Shown here: one piece after another, positions 1 to 9,822 of the stretch
Position numbering within the stretch: the first letter of the stretch is position 1
Layout of the letters: every line of letters begins with the position of its first letter
Notes under the pieces: generated by a model
Database searches by the model: none
Told to the model about the DNA's origin: nothing
What the model saw: the letters and a program-made list of their open reading frames with translations, nothing else
Translations under genes and position numbers: made by a program
Source of the DNA: a virus
Length of the DNA stretch: 64,000 bases
Strand: one strand, 5' to 3'
Virus record (IMG/VR): IMGVR_UViG_3300042874_000086
Coordinates: 25,673 to 89,672 of that record

Positions 1-378
1 AAGATTGAAACATCATTATCTGTGTTTTTCTCTGAGCAATTATCTTCTGATACTTGGAAATGTGATATTTGCAAACAGAAGCGTTTAGATAATACACGTA
101 ATTGTGGTTTTAAACAAGATGCTCCACACAACCCTGATTTTAAGATTATGGTTAATAAAACTATCTATACGCATTGCCCTATTTTTGATGTAGACAATAA
201 CATAATATCATCTGGTATCGAGGCGTATAACGTACTAAAAGGTAGATTTTTGCCAGATTCTGGGGGTTGGGCAGACCAGACCCAGGCGTTTACCATACTA
301 TCTGTTATTGTAAATAATAAGATTGAAGAGAGAAATAAAATACAAATGGATAAAATGTTAAAAGAAAATAAAAGGTAG
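1..378 (+). CDS. Tail assembly chaperone, C-terminal part (partial at window edge)
   Basis: The frame is open from base 1, so the gene begins outside the window and about 125 residues are visible. A Cys cluster (CDIC, then CG about 13 residues on) and a later CP, followed by a PDSGGWADQTQAF stretch, resemble the second tail assembly chaperone that many siphoviruses encode directly before the tape measure gene, often by frameshifting. Position supports this: the tape measure starts 43 bases downstream. It would bind the tape measure during tail assembly and be absent from the virion. Identification rests on context and a weak pattern match. Confidence 0.55.
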   Translation, partial: KIETSLSVFFSEQLSSDTWKCDICKQKRLDNTRNCGFKQDAPHNPDFKIMVNKTIYTHCPIFDVDNNIISSGIEAYNVLKGRFLPDSGGWADQTQAFTILSVIVNNKIEERNKIQMDKMLKENKR

Positions 379-421
379 CCCCCAATACGATTATAGGGTA
401 ATAAATCCCTAAAGGGCTACA
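376..421 (+). promoter_or_regulatory. Leader of tape measure gene: late-promoter-like motif and hairpin
   Basis: ACGATTATA lies at 387-395, 27 bases before the tape measure ATG. It is one member of a motif recurring before late genes (see 15364, 18519, 34461, 40540, 41753). GTAGCCC near 375 can pair with GGGCTAC at 414-420, enclosing the motif, so the leader could also fold as a stem. Confidence 0.4.
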
Positions 422-3400
422 ATGGCTAATACTTCAATTAATATAGACTTAAAGTTTACTGGACAGGGCCTAAGAGGTCTGGAATCGTCATTAGTAAGTT
501 TAACAAAAGATACCCAGAAATTATCTAAAGCGTCGGAAACAATCTTTGCTGGGGACTTAACATCACTTAATAAAACAAAGAAGACTATTGATGGTTTAAC
601 TAATAATTTGGTTGGGTTATTTACTCAATCGCAGGAAGTATCTAAAGCTCTGTCTATTATGGGTCAGGGACTAAAAGGAAAAGAGCTTAACGAGGCGACC
701 TCAGGACTAAGCGCATCCCTAAGAAAAATGGTTAAGTCTAGTAATCTAGAGGGTTTACACTCAGAGTACCTACGAATATCAAGAGCTATGGGGGATGTAA
801 GTCTTACAACTAAGGGTTTACAGCAAGCATTTGCTGGTACTACTGTTGGAATTAAAAATAATATAGAAAACACTATAAGTGCTTTAAAACAATTAGGAAC
901 TAATACTCAAACGTTATCTAATTTCAAAACTAGACTGACGGAAGCAACTACTATTTTAAATAAAACAGGTGATAGTACTTATCTATCGAGAGTAAATAAA
1001 GACTTAGACGCTTCTTTAAAAAATACTTTAAAATTATATGACGCAAGTCAAAAGTTACAGTCTTTACAAATACAGACTAAACCTGTACAAACAGCAGTTG
1101 GTAATTTAGGAGCACTACAGCAAAAGACTGCTTCTGGCACCGCAACCGGGCAGGACGTAACATTAGCCCTTAGGGAGTCCAGCAAGTTGTATGATGAAAT
1201 TAGAGCGAAGGAAAAGGATTTGGAGGCTTCTAGAAGGGCTTCTAATAAGCTCCTTTCTGACAATATTGCATTACTGAAAGCACAAGAAACATCCCTTAAG
1301 ACTACCATTACTAATAAATCGGGTGTTGCAACTCCTACCGACATTTCGGCAGCAAAAAATAAACTTACTGAAGTAACTGCCGAGATTACCAAACTATCTA
1401 ACATAAAAGCCCCTGACGTTTTAGATACTAGGAAAATTAACGCATTTAGTAAAACAGTTCAGGCAACTACTGCAGATGTTACTAAGTTAGCCGGAGAAGC
1501 CGCTAAGGTAAAGTTTGATGTTAACTTGTCAAAGGCCTTGTCTGACGCTAAGAAGTCTGCTGGACAACTAAGCTTGGAGATGCGTGATTTTCAAAAGTCT
1601 GCAGCTACAGGTGTTGCCAGCAGTTTACAGTCTCTACGAGCACAAGCAAGCATAGTTAGGAACGACATAAGAAAGGGTAATGTACGACCGGAGGTGGCTA
1701 AAGAAGACTTAGAGTTACTTAATAAAAAGTTTAATCTGTTAAAACAATTAAATGATTTACAGTTAAAGACTAATGCAGCTACCGGAGTTATGTCTAACTC
1801 TGATATTGCTAAAGTAACCTCTGATATTGCCACGTTATCTAGGAGTGTATCAACTGCTACCGGACCCCTTGGTGTTTTTGCAGAGAGATTTAAAGAAATT
1901 AAGATAGCCGTTTCTGGTAAAATTACTTATGACGCTGGGTATGATAGAATAACCCAATCTTACGAGAAACAAATATTAGCACTCAATAACCTAATAAATA
2001 CAAAACAAAAATGGGCTAGTGACAAGAGTCTAGAGTTGGCTAGACAAAAAGTTAGAGAACTAGAGGACGCACTTAGGGGTGCAGAGGCTCGGAAAAGAGC
2101 ATTTGATTCCGCTTTTTCAGCAGACCCATCAACCGCAGTTAGGAGTGCTGCGTCCGAGGTAACTAGACTTAGGGGTGAACTAAATTCCGCTACTACCAGT
2201 GCTCGCACAGTATCTCAAGCACTGACCGAAATTTCTGGGGTTAAGTGGTTTACTAATATTGCCCAACGTGCGCTGGCGTACTCTGGTTTATTTGGTGGGA
2301 TATATAGTGTCGTTAATACAATCCAAAATGGATTGAAGTATGTTATTGAGTATGACCAAGCTATTCATACCCTATCCGCCGTTTTAGATATGAGCGCACT
2401 GTCAGCTGCAAGGCTAGAGGGTAATTTAGCTAAACTAGGTACACAATACGGCGGGGCTTTAAAAGATATTAATGAGGCCGCACTAACTTTAGGACGTGCT
2501 GGGATTGATAAAGCAGACGTTACTGAGGCCACCGAGGCTGTTATAAAAATGGCTAGACTTACAGGGGATACTTTTGCTACCTCCGCGTCTGCTATGATTA
2601 CTTATAAGGAAGTTTTTGGGAAAGTTAAAGATACTAATACTGGACTAACCCCATCTATTGAAGATTTGGGTAATATGTTAGCATATATGGCTAACCAATC
2701 TCGGATGTCTACTCAAGATATTGGAACATTCTCCAACTATGCTTTGGCCGCCGCTAAATCATCTGGTATGACGGCCGACGCGGTTAGTGCTATGGCAATT
2801 TCATTCTCTAATGCCGGGGTTAATGCTTCTACTATTGGTACACAAATTCGTAGGTTTTCTAGCGTTCTCGCCGAGACTTCTAGTGAGACTGTTAATTTCT
2901 TCGACTCTATTGGAGTAAGTCAAGAGATGATGATGGCCCGTATGAAAATGGGTACAGAAGAGTCTAATAAAGCTATGGCGGAATTCGTGGGGAAACTAAA
3001 AGGTTTAACAGACGCGGAGTTTAGCCAAATTACTAGAGGTATGGATATTCTTGCACTACAATCCCTTACTTTATTACGTAATAATGCTGACGAGTTCTTT
3101 AGACACCTACAAAAGATGCAAGGGGGTGTGGAAGGTGAGATTGATAAAGCTAACTTCATTACAGAAAGTTATGCTATTACGTGGGAAAAGTTAGGAAATA
3201 CTCTAGCACTTTCTTTTAATCAAACTGTAGGTAACTTATTGCCTTTTGGTAAGGCTATGGTCGAGTTTGCTACAGGTGCTCTGAATACTTTTAATGATGT
3301 AGTTACAACCATAATCAAAAACTGGGATATGTTTAAAACTATATTTTTCTCCGTAATCGGAGTTGCTTCGGTAGCGGCAATATCCAGAATATCAATAGCC

Positions 3401-6400
3401 CTAGCTTCTGCTACATTTTGGGCTAGCTCCTTAGGTACGGCGTTAAGGGCAGCCCAGGCTACTATGTTATTTATGTCCCGTACACCAATGGGTATAGTTT
3501 TAAGTGCTGCTGTTATCGCTGCTGGTAGTTTATATGCGTTTATGAGAGATACTAAAGAGGAGGCTGCTGGGTTAGAGGTTGAGGTAGAAAAAGCTAAAGA
3601 GCAAATAAGGGAGTATATAGAGTTAAAAAATAAAGCCCTTAAAGACCAGAATACCGTAGAGGCTGCAAGGTTAGAGTTAGTTATTACGGCGAGACAAGCT
3701 GGGGTAGATAAATTAACTACTGCCATTAATGTTAACTCTGCTTTACTGGAGGCTAAAAATTCTGCAAAAGAGGCTGAGGTATTTTTAACAGCATTTAGAG
3801 ACCAAACATCCTCGGGAGTCCTAACTAAAGTTAGTGGTGAAAAAGCACAAACTGCTCTGGTTACTACAATAGATAGTCATATTACTACTTTGACTAAAAC
3901 ATTAGGTAAAGTAGATAAAGATGATAAAGAAAGAGCAAAAGCTATTCGTAGTTTTATTGACGAATTAGAGCTAAGTAAAAAAAGGGTACAACAGGGTGAT
4001 TTTACTAGCGACGCTAATAAGAAGAATATGGACAAGTGGGTTACTGCACTAGATACTATAACAAAAACTTCTGCACAACTATCTGAGTTCTTAATTAAAA
4101 ACGTAAATCAGACTGGGACTAACCAATTTAAAAAGAGTGAACATTTTGACCCAAAACTTAGGGCACAGTACATGGATGTTTTGTTTCTCAAGAGTAAAAT
4201 AGATACAGGTCAAAATACACTACCAGTTGGAATTAGAGACAACCTAATTAAGATGTCTGGGTATTTAGCTAATATATCGGCTGGTACTGGAAAAAATTAC
4301 GACGTAACCAGTGCTTATGATTCTAGACCCGGTAACGCCAATAGCCAACATCTTAAAGGGGCGGCTGTAGATATCCAAGGGAAAGAAAAAGAGATTACCG
4401 AGGCCGCTGGGTTAGAGGCTATGAGGTATATTGCGTCCCACAGAGAGCTTTTTACTGGTATTGGCCAGGTTATTTTAGAAAAAGTACAATCAGGTAGGTA
4501 TGTACTTCACATGGGGTTGGATGAAAAAGGACAAGGTACATCTTTTGCTAGGGGGTATCAACCAAAAGGTGGTAAATTACAAAACTACGAAAATTATAAC
4601 CCACTTACAAATACTTATGCTACGAGTAAAAAAGGTGCGTCAGCTACTGCCCCATCTTTAAATAACTTACCATTAATACAAGACCCAAATACTGTTATAA
4701 AGTCATCCAGTGGGCTTGTCAGTATGATAAGTGATGAATTCTTACAAAGTATTGAAAAGTATGCGTCAATACTTAAAGAAAACTTTACTAATAACCAAAA
4801 TATTACTAAAGACTCTGGTGTATTATTAAATAAAATAACCAATACTATTGGTAAGATTGAGTCTAGCAGGGCGGTATCTTTACAAAAATTAATTGATTTT
4901 ACCCCTACTGGTGCTAAGGAATTTGCTGAAGATTTTCGTATTAAAATTAGTAAAACTAAAGACCCCCTAGAGGCTCAGGAGGTTATTGGTAAGATAACTA
5001 AAGAGATAAATGCAGCCACTGCTAGTATGACCGAGTCTGAGGCAAGTCCTTATAATGGTGTCATTGCAGCTATGAAGAAATTTGTTAAGTATTCAGAGGA
5101 TATTAAAAATCTTAAAAAAACTTTTACTGAAGTACAAGCTATCGGTAAATTAGATACTACCGAACAGACAAAAGGACTAAACAATAAACTAAATGACCAA
5201 CAACAAAAACATTTAGAAAATGTAAGTGCACTATCGTTAAATCTTTTGCAGTCTCAAGAAGAATATGATAGAGTATTAAATAACACCGTCTCTAATATGG
5301 CAGAGAGTGCAAAATTATCAGAACAAATTTTACGTGAGACTGAATCACTAAAAACATCTGAAACTAGGTTAGAAGGTCTTACAAGACTCCGTGCAGAGCA
5401 TTTAGATAAAATTGCGTACCACAATGCAAATAATGCAGGCGATAAAAAAGAGGAAGAGGCGTTAACAAAAAATCTTGCTAGGATTGATGGGGATATAGCG
5501 ACTACGTCAGGGGTTATTGATAAACACCGGGAAAATATTCTAAAGAATACTGTAAGTTCTGTTAATGCACAAACCACAGAACTCAACTTACTAAGACAAA
5601 TTAACAGGGAATACCAGGATTTCGCTAACGAAAATAACTATCAAGCAAAAAACCAAGAAAGGTTATTACGCGTAGCTAACTCCCAAAAAGCTGGTAGTTT
5701 AGACCCTTATGGTATGGAAATTAATAGGCAAGATATTCAGTACGGCAGGGATACAAAAGCACTAGATGAGAAGTATGGGATGGGATATGATGAATTTAAC
5801 CCTAACGTACAAACCACTCCTTGGTTAGCTAACCAAAAGGGTATTGAGGCTGGTAGACAAGGGGCTAATGCTGGAAAAGCCCTAATAGAAACTATCAATA
5901 AAGATTTTGACGCGGTAGCAAACACCATACAACAAAGAATGTCTACTATAGACGAGCGATATACAAATGAGTCTGCGTATAACCAATCTGGTTTAGATAT
6001 AAATGCTGGGCAACAAAATGCTGATGGAAGCACTATGTATAATCCAGAAGAGCAGATGGCAATAAAAGCCGCACAAGATGAGCTAATGTTACAACAACGT
6101 GCGTCCATAGACGCTAGAATAATAGAAATGGAGAGAGCCAAAGCTGACCTAATAGTTAATGAGAGGAAAAGGGTAGACACTATAGAGGCCGCCTCTTTTG
6201 GACTACGCTTAGGGCAAACTCAACAAATGTTTGATAGTATGCAAAATATCGCCCAAACATACTATACGCTTTCAGGTAATAAGTCAAAAGCAGCCTTTAA
6301 AACTATGCAAGCACTGTCTGTTGCCACTACTGTAATAAAAACATACGAAGCTGCACAAGCAGCTTATGCGAGTACCGTAGGTATCCCATATGTTGGTCCA

Positions 6401-6739
6401 TACCTAGCCCCTGTGGCGGCTGCAGGTGCTATTGCGGCTGGTATGCAACAAGTTGCCCAAATAAAGGCACAAACCTTTCACACAGGGGGGTACGTAGCTA
6501 ACGATAATAGAGCAGGTCTTAGAAGCGACGAAGTTCCTGCTGTTTTACAGACTGGGGAATACGTGCTATCTAGAAACGACATGAAAGCAATTCAAGGGTC
6601 TTCTAAAGGAGTGGGGGTAAGTGCTCCTACCCAACCTTCTGAGGTAGTGGTAGTTAATTCCATAGACCCTTCTATTGTTGAACAGTACCTTTCTTCTAGA
6701 GAGGGAAGACAGATAATTAATAATTCTATTAAACGCTAA
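422..6739 (+). CDS. Tail tape measure protein with internal M15-type peptidase domain
   Basis: At 2,105 residues this is by far the longest gene, as expected for the protein that sets siphovirus tail length and passes through the cell envelope at infection. The first ~600 residues are repetitive Lys/Ser/Thr/Leu-rich helix. Residues ~630-930 contain the conserved tape-measure core (ALTLGRAGIDKADVTEAT region), followed by hydrophobic segments near 965-1040. Residues ~1260-1380 carry a peptidase M15-like domain, with SQHLKGAAVD at ~1308-1317 and VLHMG at ~1361, matching the zinc ligands of D,D-/L,D-peptidases; it probably opens peptidoglycan during DNA entry. The C terminus has the usual tape-measure motif DEVPAVLQTGEYVLSRND. 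It starts at ATG after the chaperone gene and ends in TAA 12 bases before the next gene. Confidence 0.93.
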   Translation: MANTSINIDLKFTGQGLRGLESSLVSLTKDTQKLSKASETIFAGDLTSLNKTKKTIDGLTNNLVGLFTQSQEVSKALSIMGQGLKGKELNEATSGLSASLRKMVKSSNLEGLHSEYLRISRAMGDVSLTTKGLQQAFAGTTVGIKNNIENTISALKQLGTNTQTLSNFKTRLTEATTILNKTGDSTYLSRVNKDLDASLKNTLKLYDASQKLQSLQIQTKPVQTAVGNLGALQQKTASGTATGQDVTLALRESSKLYDEIRAKEKDLEASRRASNKLLSDNIALLKAQETSLKTTITNKSGVATPTDISAAKNKLTEVTAEITKLSNIKAPDVLDTRKINAFSKTVQATTADVTKLAGEAAKVKFDVNLSKALSDAKKSAGQLSLEMRDFQKSAATGVASSLQSLRAQASIVRNDIRKGNVRPEVAKEDLELLNKKFNLLKQLNDLQLKTNAATGVMSNSDIAKVTSDIATLSRSVSTATGPLGVFAERFKEIKIAVSGKITYDAGYDRITQSYEKQILALNNLINTKQKWASDKSLELARQKVRELEDALRGAEARKRAFDSAFSADPSTAVRSAASEVTRLRGELNSATTSARTVSQALTEISGVKWFTNIAQRALAYSGLFGGIYSVVNTIQNGLKYVIEYDQAIHTLSAVLDMSALSAARLEGNLAKLGTQYGGALKDINEAALTLGRAGIDKADVTEATEAVIKMARLTGDTFATSASAMITYKEVFGKVKDTNTGLTPSIEDLGNMLAYMANQSRMSTQDIGTFSNYALAAAKSSGMTADAVSAMAISFSNAGVNASTIGTQIRRFSSVLAETSSETVNFFDSIGVSQEMMMARMKMGTEESNKAMAEFVGKLKGLTDAEFSQITRGMDILALQSLTLLRNNADEFFRHLQKMQGGVEGEIDKANFITESYAITWEKLGNTLALSFNQTVGNLLPFGKAMVEFATGALNTFNDVVTTIIKNWDMFKTIFFSVIGVASVAAISRISIALASATFWASSLGTALRAAQATMLFMSRTPMGIVLSAAVIAAGSLYAFMRDTKEEAAGLEVEVEKAKEQIREYIELKNKALKDQNTVEAARLELVITARQAGVDKLTTAINVNSALLEAKNSAKEAEVFLTAFRDQTSSGVLTKVSGEKAQTALVTTIDSHITTLTKTLGKVDKDDKERAKAIRSFIDELELSKKRVQQGDFTSDANKKNMDKWVTALDTITKTSAQLSEFLIKNVNQTGTNQFKKSEHFDPKLRAQYMDVLFLKSKIDTGQNTLPVGIRDNLIKMSGYLANISAGTGKNYDVTSAYDSRPGNANSQHLKGAAVDIQGKEKEITEAAGLEAMRYIASHRELFTGIGQVILEKVQSGRYVLHMGLDEKGQGTSFARGYQPKGGKLQNYENYNPLTNTYATSKKGASATAPSLNNLPLIQDPNTVIKSSSGLVSMISDEFLQSIEKYASILKENFTNNQNITKDSGVLLNKITNTIGKIESSRAVSLQKLIDFTPTGAKEFAEDFRIKISKTKDPLEAQEVIGKITKEINAATASMTESEASPYNGVIAAMKKFVKYSEDIKNLKKTFTEVQAIGKLDTTEQTKGLNNKLNDQQQKHLENVSALSLNLLQSQEEYDRVLNNTVSNMAESAKLSEQILRETESLKTSETRLEGLTRLRAEHLDKIAYHNANNAGDKKEEEALTKNLARIDGDIATTSGVIDKHRENILKNTVSSVNAQTTELNLLRQINREYQDFANENNYQAKNQERLLRVANSQKAGSLDPYGMEINRQDIQYGRDTKALDEKYGMGYDEFNPNVQTTPWLANQKGIEAGRQGANAGKALIETINKDFDAVANTIQQRMSTIDERYTNESAYNQSGLDINAGQQNADGSTMYNPEEQMAIKAAQDELMLQQRASIDARIIEMERAKADLIVNERKRVDTIEAASFGLRLGQTQQMFDSMQNIAQTYYTLSGNKSKAAFKTMQALSVATTVIKTYEAAQAAYASTVGIPYVGPYLAPVAAAGAIAAGMQQVAQIKAQTFHTGGYVANDNRAGLRSDEVPAVLQTGEYVLSRNDMKAIQGSSKGVGVSAPTQPSEVVVVNSIDPSIVEQYLSSREGRQIINNSIKR

Positions 6740-6750
6740 AGGACATATAA

Positions 6751-8343
6751 GTGGCTTACCGAATAGGGATTAATAAAAACACCCAAGAAATGTTTAATGA
6801 TATCCACGATGTCTTAGTAGAGGACGGGTGGGAGAAAATTAGTGATGGTCTTATAAACTCTATAAAGACAAGCCGAGGTATTACTTTTAATGGTAATGCT
6901 ATAGCTGTAGAGGGTAAGTATGCTGATACTATTGGGATGTATCTATCCCACCGTAATTCACTAAAGCATTCTGAGTACTCTAGTAGTGTTGTAACAACCT
7001 CACAATACTTTGCAGAGTACCCAACCAACTTCTCATATTCCATGTGGTTTAATATGGCTAATTATAATGAGATGGACCACGCATGGGGTACTGGGGCAGA
7101 TGTTAGTACTAATGGTAATTCCTTACATGTTAACCAAGCTTTTGGGTGTGTGGAGCCGGCTATATACCCGGCGTACAGTGGGATAACCAGCACTTCGGTT
7201 AGATTACGGATTGGTGTTGGTTTAGCCTTTAGGAAAACGGGTCCTGTGGTTTTTGGGCACCATATATCTATATTACCGCTCTTGGAATGTTTTGACTTAA
7301 GCGGGGATATGACAGGTAAATCCTGGATGCACCTTACTATTACTATTGATACTACGAACTCTCTTATGCGAGCGTACTTAAATGGGCAGGAAGTACCATT
7401 TGATGGAGATTTGACACACACTTTCCGACATACAGACTTATTTGGGGCCATTTGGGGATTTAGACCCTCCCACTCTGTTACAATAGATGAAGCAATAGTT
7501 TGGAACACTGTATTATCTCCTGCTGAAGTACTATCTATTTATAATAGCCCAGTTAGTATTCCTAGTACAGACTCAAGGATTTTTGAAAAGTATACGGAAA
7601 ATATTTATACACAAATGGGAGGGTATTATAATAAGACTACGGCTACTGGGGCACAGACCACTTTTAGTATTCTAGCTAATTTAAACAATAACATTGAACT
7701 TAAAACAATGCAGTATGGGTGGGATTCTAGTATTTCTTTTGGGGAAATAAAACGAATGGCTTCTTATATTACCCTACCTAGCACCTCTATGTATATAGCT
7801 GGAGTCCACCCAACAAGCACAGTTCTTAAAAAGTATTGGGTTACCGCTAAAAACGATAGATTAATCATAGCGACAAAACTACACAATATTTCAGCTAACC
7901 GTACAACACCACTATACCAAATTGGGTATATAGGTAGAATTAGTAGTGTAGGTTCTGATGGGCAGAGTATGGCTATTGCTGGTAACACCACAACCTCTAC
8001 ATATTTATGGACTACGCTTAATACGACCGCGTTTAGAAATGGTTTATTATATAATACTAACCTACGATTTAAAATAGGTAGTACTTATATAACACCGAGT
8101 GTTGGGGCAATCACAACAACGCTTTCCTCCTTCGTTTCTATATCTAATTCTGTATTTTTAAACAATATATCCTTATACGACACTACTAATTTATATGGGG
8201 TAGCAAATGGTATATACGCGGTGTCATCCGCACAAACAAACCCAGAAGATGTAATAACCATTAATGCTATTGATTATGTCGTAGTAGATGATGCTGACGG
8301 TACTGCCGTCAGCGGTGTTCGTTTTGCAATTAGATTGGAGTAG
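6751..8343 (+). CDS. Tail-associated protein with concanavalin/LamG-like domain
   Basis: 530 residues, starting at GTG after AAAGGA. Residues ~90-270 read as a concanavalin-like (LamG_3) jelly roll, with SYSMWFNM near the start and the signature IDEAIVWNTVLSPAEVLSIYN near 250-270. Such domains bind glycans and are common in receptor-binding or tail-tip accessory proteins. The N-terminal ~60 residues (a short helix, then EDGWEKI) resemble the start of the next gene product (TSAGWVVDK), suggesting a shared virion-attachment module. It ends in TAG; the next gene is in the same frame seven bases on but has its own GGAG SD. Role in host recognition is inferred. Confidence 0.6.
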   Translation: MAYRIGINKNTQEMFNDIHDVLVEDGWEKISDGLINSIKTSRGITFNGNAIAVEGKYADTIGMYLSHRNSLKHSEYSSSVVTTSQYFAEYPTNFSYSMWFNMANYNEMDHAWGTGADVSTNGNSLHVNQAFGCVEPAIYPAYSGITSTSVRLRIGVGLAFRKTGPVVFGHHISILPLLECFDLSGDMTGKSWMHLTITIDTTNSLMRAYLNGQEVPFDGDLTHTFRHTDLFGAIWGFRPSHSVTIDEAIVWNTVLSPAEVLSIYNSPVSIPSTDSRIFEKYTENIYTQMGGYYNKTTATGAQTTFSILANLNNNIELKTMQYGWDSSISFGEIKRMASYITLPSTSMYIAGVHPTSTVLKKYWVTAKNDRLIIATKLHNISANRTTPLYQIGYIGRISSVGSDGQSMAIAGNTTTSTYLWTTLNTTAFRNGLLYNTNLRFKIGSTYITPSVGAITTTLSSFVSISNSVFLNNISLYDTTNLYGVANGIYAVSSAQTNPEDVITINAIDYVVVDDADGTAVSGVRFAIRLE

Positions 8344-8349
8344 TCAAGA

Positions 8350-9813
8350 ATGTATACTAAAATTGAAAAAGATGTTTATTACGGAGTTGAGGGGGTAACC
8401 CCTACTATAATTGATTGGTTAGCTACTCAATTTACATCCGCTGGTTGGGTTGTAGATAAAGTTGCTACCGGAATTACGCGATATGATAATGGGCAAGGGT
8501 CTATCTACCCCTTTCGTACAATTAGGATTGGGAGAATACCCTTAATAGGTACAGGCACTTATAGTAATACCTTATACTCCGGTACACATATAAGTAATGG
8601 AGCGTTGGGAGTATTTGAACATTATGGGTGGAAGAGTACAGCAGTAGGGTTCCGGTACTCTTGTACAAATTATGACTATACCAATTTTACTTTTCCTGGA
8701 TATAGCTACCTCACTACCTCGTTTGATATGTTACCCACCTACCCATACAGGCTAGCGATATCCAAATTTCGAAAAAATTTACAAGGAAATATGGGTATAT
8801 TTTGGCAAGCCTCACTAACTGCGGAGCTAGTTAGTATGCGGGTAGGGGGGTTAGAGCTTAATTCTAGTCAGGACGACTCTGGTGTATCAATTACAATTAA
8901 CTCTGACCACAATACTCGTAATATTACATTTAATGATGTAAACACCAGTAAGAAATTACTAGTATATGATACCTATACAGACAACACCAGTTCAAATGTT
9001 TCTGGGTGGTTGTTTGGGGCAACCTCCTTCACGTTGGGTACTCCGATAGCCTTACCTCCAATGAGCACAGAACTTTATGTGCATAGTATTGCTACAAACG
9101 GTGAAAGTTTATATTATTCATTCTACCATGACTGGACGAATGGGTATCTTTATATGTACACAAACAGGGGGTTTGATACAGCATTAGCAGTTAATATACA
9201 GCCTGGTACAGTATCTGCGGCGGACAACTCTGTGTATGACTACCACCGTATAGATTATCTGTTTCAGCACTTTGCTTATACCCCAGTAGACCTATACTTT
9301 TCCGGGGACCAAAACTATTTCTTTTTTAATGTATTTAGTAACTGGACTTCGAGGTATGCAGCAACTAATGTTAACGAGGCTGCGTTCAATAGAAATGAAT
9401 TTCTTTATGGTGGCTCTTTAGATAAAGCGGTGCCTTTCACTGGAGGACAAATATCGCTGGGGTCTCAATATTCCTCCTCACCATTTTACTTATATTATGA
9501 CGGGAATTATTATGGTTCCTCCATTACTACTTCAGTAACTACTAAACAGGGGTATAGTGATATGGTAACGCCTGTTAATTTTACCACCACAAATATTAAT
9601 CTATTCTCAGGTAATGTGTCATTTACCCCATATGTGGCGGGGGTTAACCTAACCCTTAATAACAACGGGGAGTACAAACCACTAGGTTTTGTTAGAAACT
9701 TATATAAATTTTATAAAGCTACACCCCTACAAAATATGACAATAAGACAGGGAACCAAGAAGTTTGCCACGTTCTTTAAGGATACAAATAATAGATATGC
9801 AGTAGAGTACTAA
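8350..9813 (+). CDS. Virion structural protein of unknown fold (tail-tip region)
   Basis: 487 residues, not recognised beyond context. It is rich in Tyr, Ser, Thr, Asn and Gly, like receptor-side phage proteins, and has no signal peptide or membrane segment. Its first ~60 residues share the general plan of the preceding protein. ATG lies after GGAG, and the stop is nine bases before the next gene. The position between the LamG protein and the tail-tip cluster suggests a virion component. Confidence 0.5.
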   Translation: MYTKIEKDVYYGVEGVTPTIIDWLATQFTSAGWVVDKVATGITRYDNGQGSIYPFRTIRIGRIPLIGTGTYSNTLYSGTHISNGALGVFEHYGWKSTAVGFRYSCTNYDYTNFTFPGYSYLTTSFDMLPTYPYRLAISKFRKNLQGNMGIFWQASLTAELVSMRVGGLELNSSQDDSGVSITINSDHNTRNITFNDVNTSKKLLVYDTYTDNTSSNVSGWLFGATSFTLGTPIALPPMSTELYVHSIATNGESLYYSFYHDWTNGYLYMYTNRGFDTALAVNIQPGTVSAADNSVYDYHRIDYLFQHFAYTPVDLYFSGDQNYFFFNVFSNWTSRYAATNVNEAAFNRNEFLYGGSLDKAVPFTGGQISLGSQYSSSPFYLYYDGNYYGSSITTSVTTKQGYSDMVTPVNFTTTNINLFSGNVSFTPYVAGVNLTLNNNGEYKPLGFVRNLYKFYKATPLQNMTIRQGTKKFATFFKDTNNRYAVEY

Positions 9814-9822
9814 AGGTAAATT

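Noticed and set aside
1048-6180. Long antisense reading frames opposite the tape measure gene
   Set aside because: No SD sites, hydrophobic or Ser/Leu-rich nonsense composition, and full overlap with a well supported gene; they are shadows of its codon bias.
6751-9813. Fusion of the 530- and 487-residue genes by TAG readthrough
   Set aside because: They are in frame across TAG, but the second gene has a GGAG SD at proper distance, both proteins look complete, and both begin with the same type of N-terminal module.
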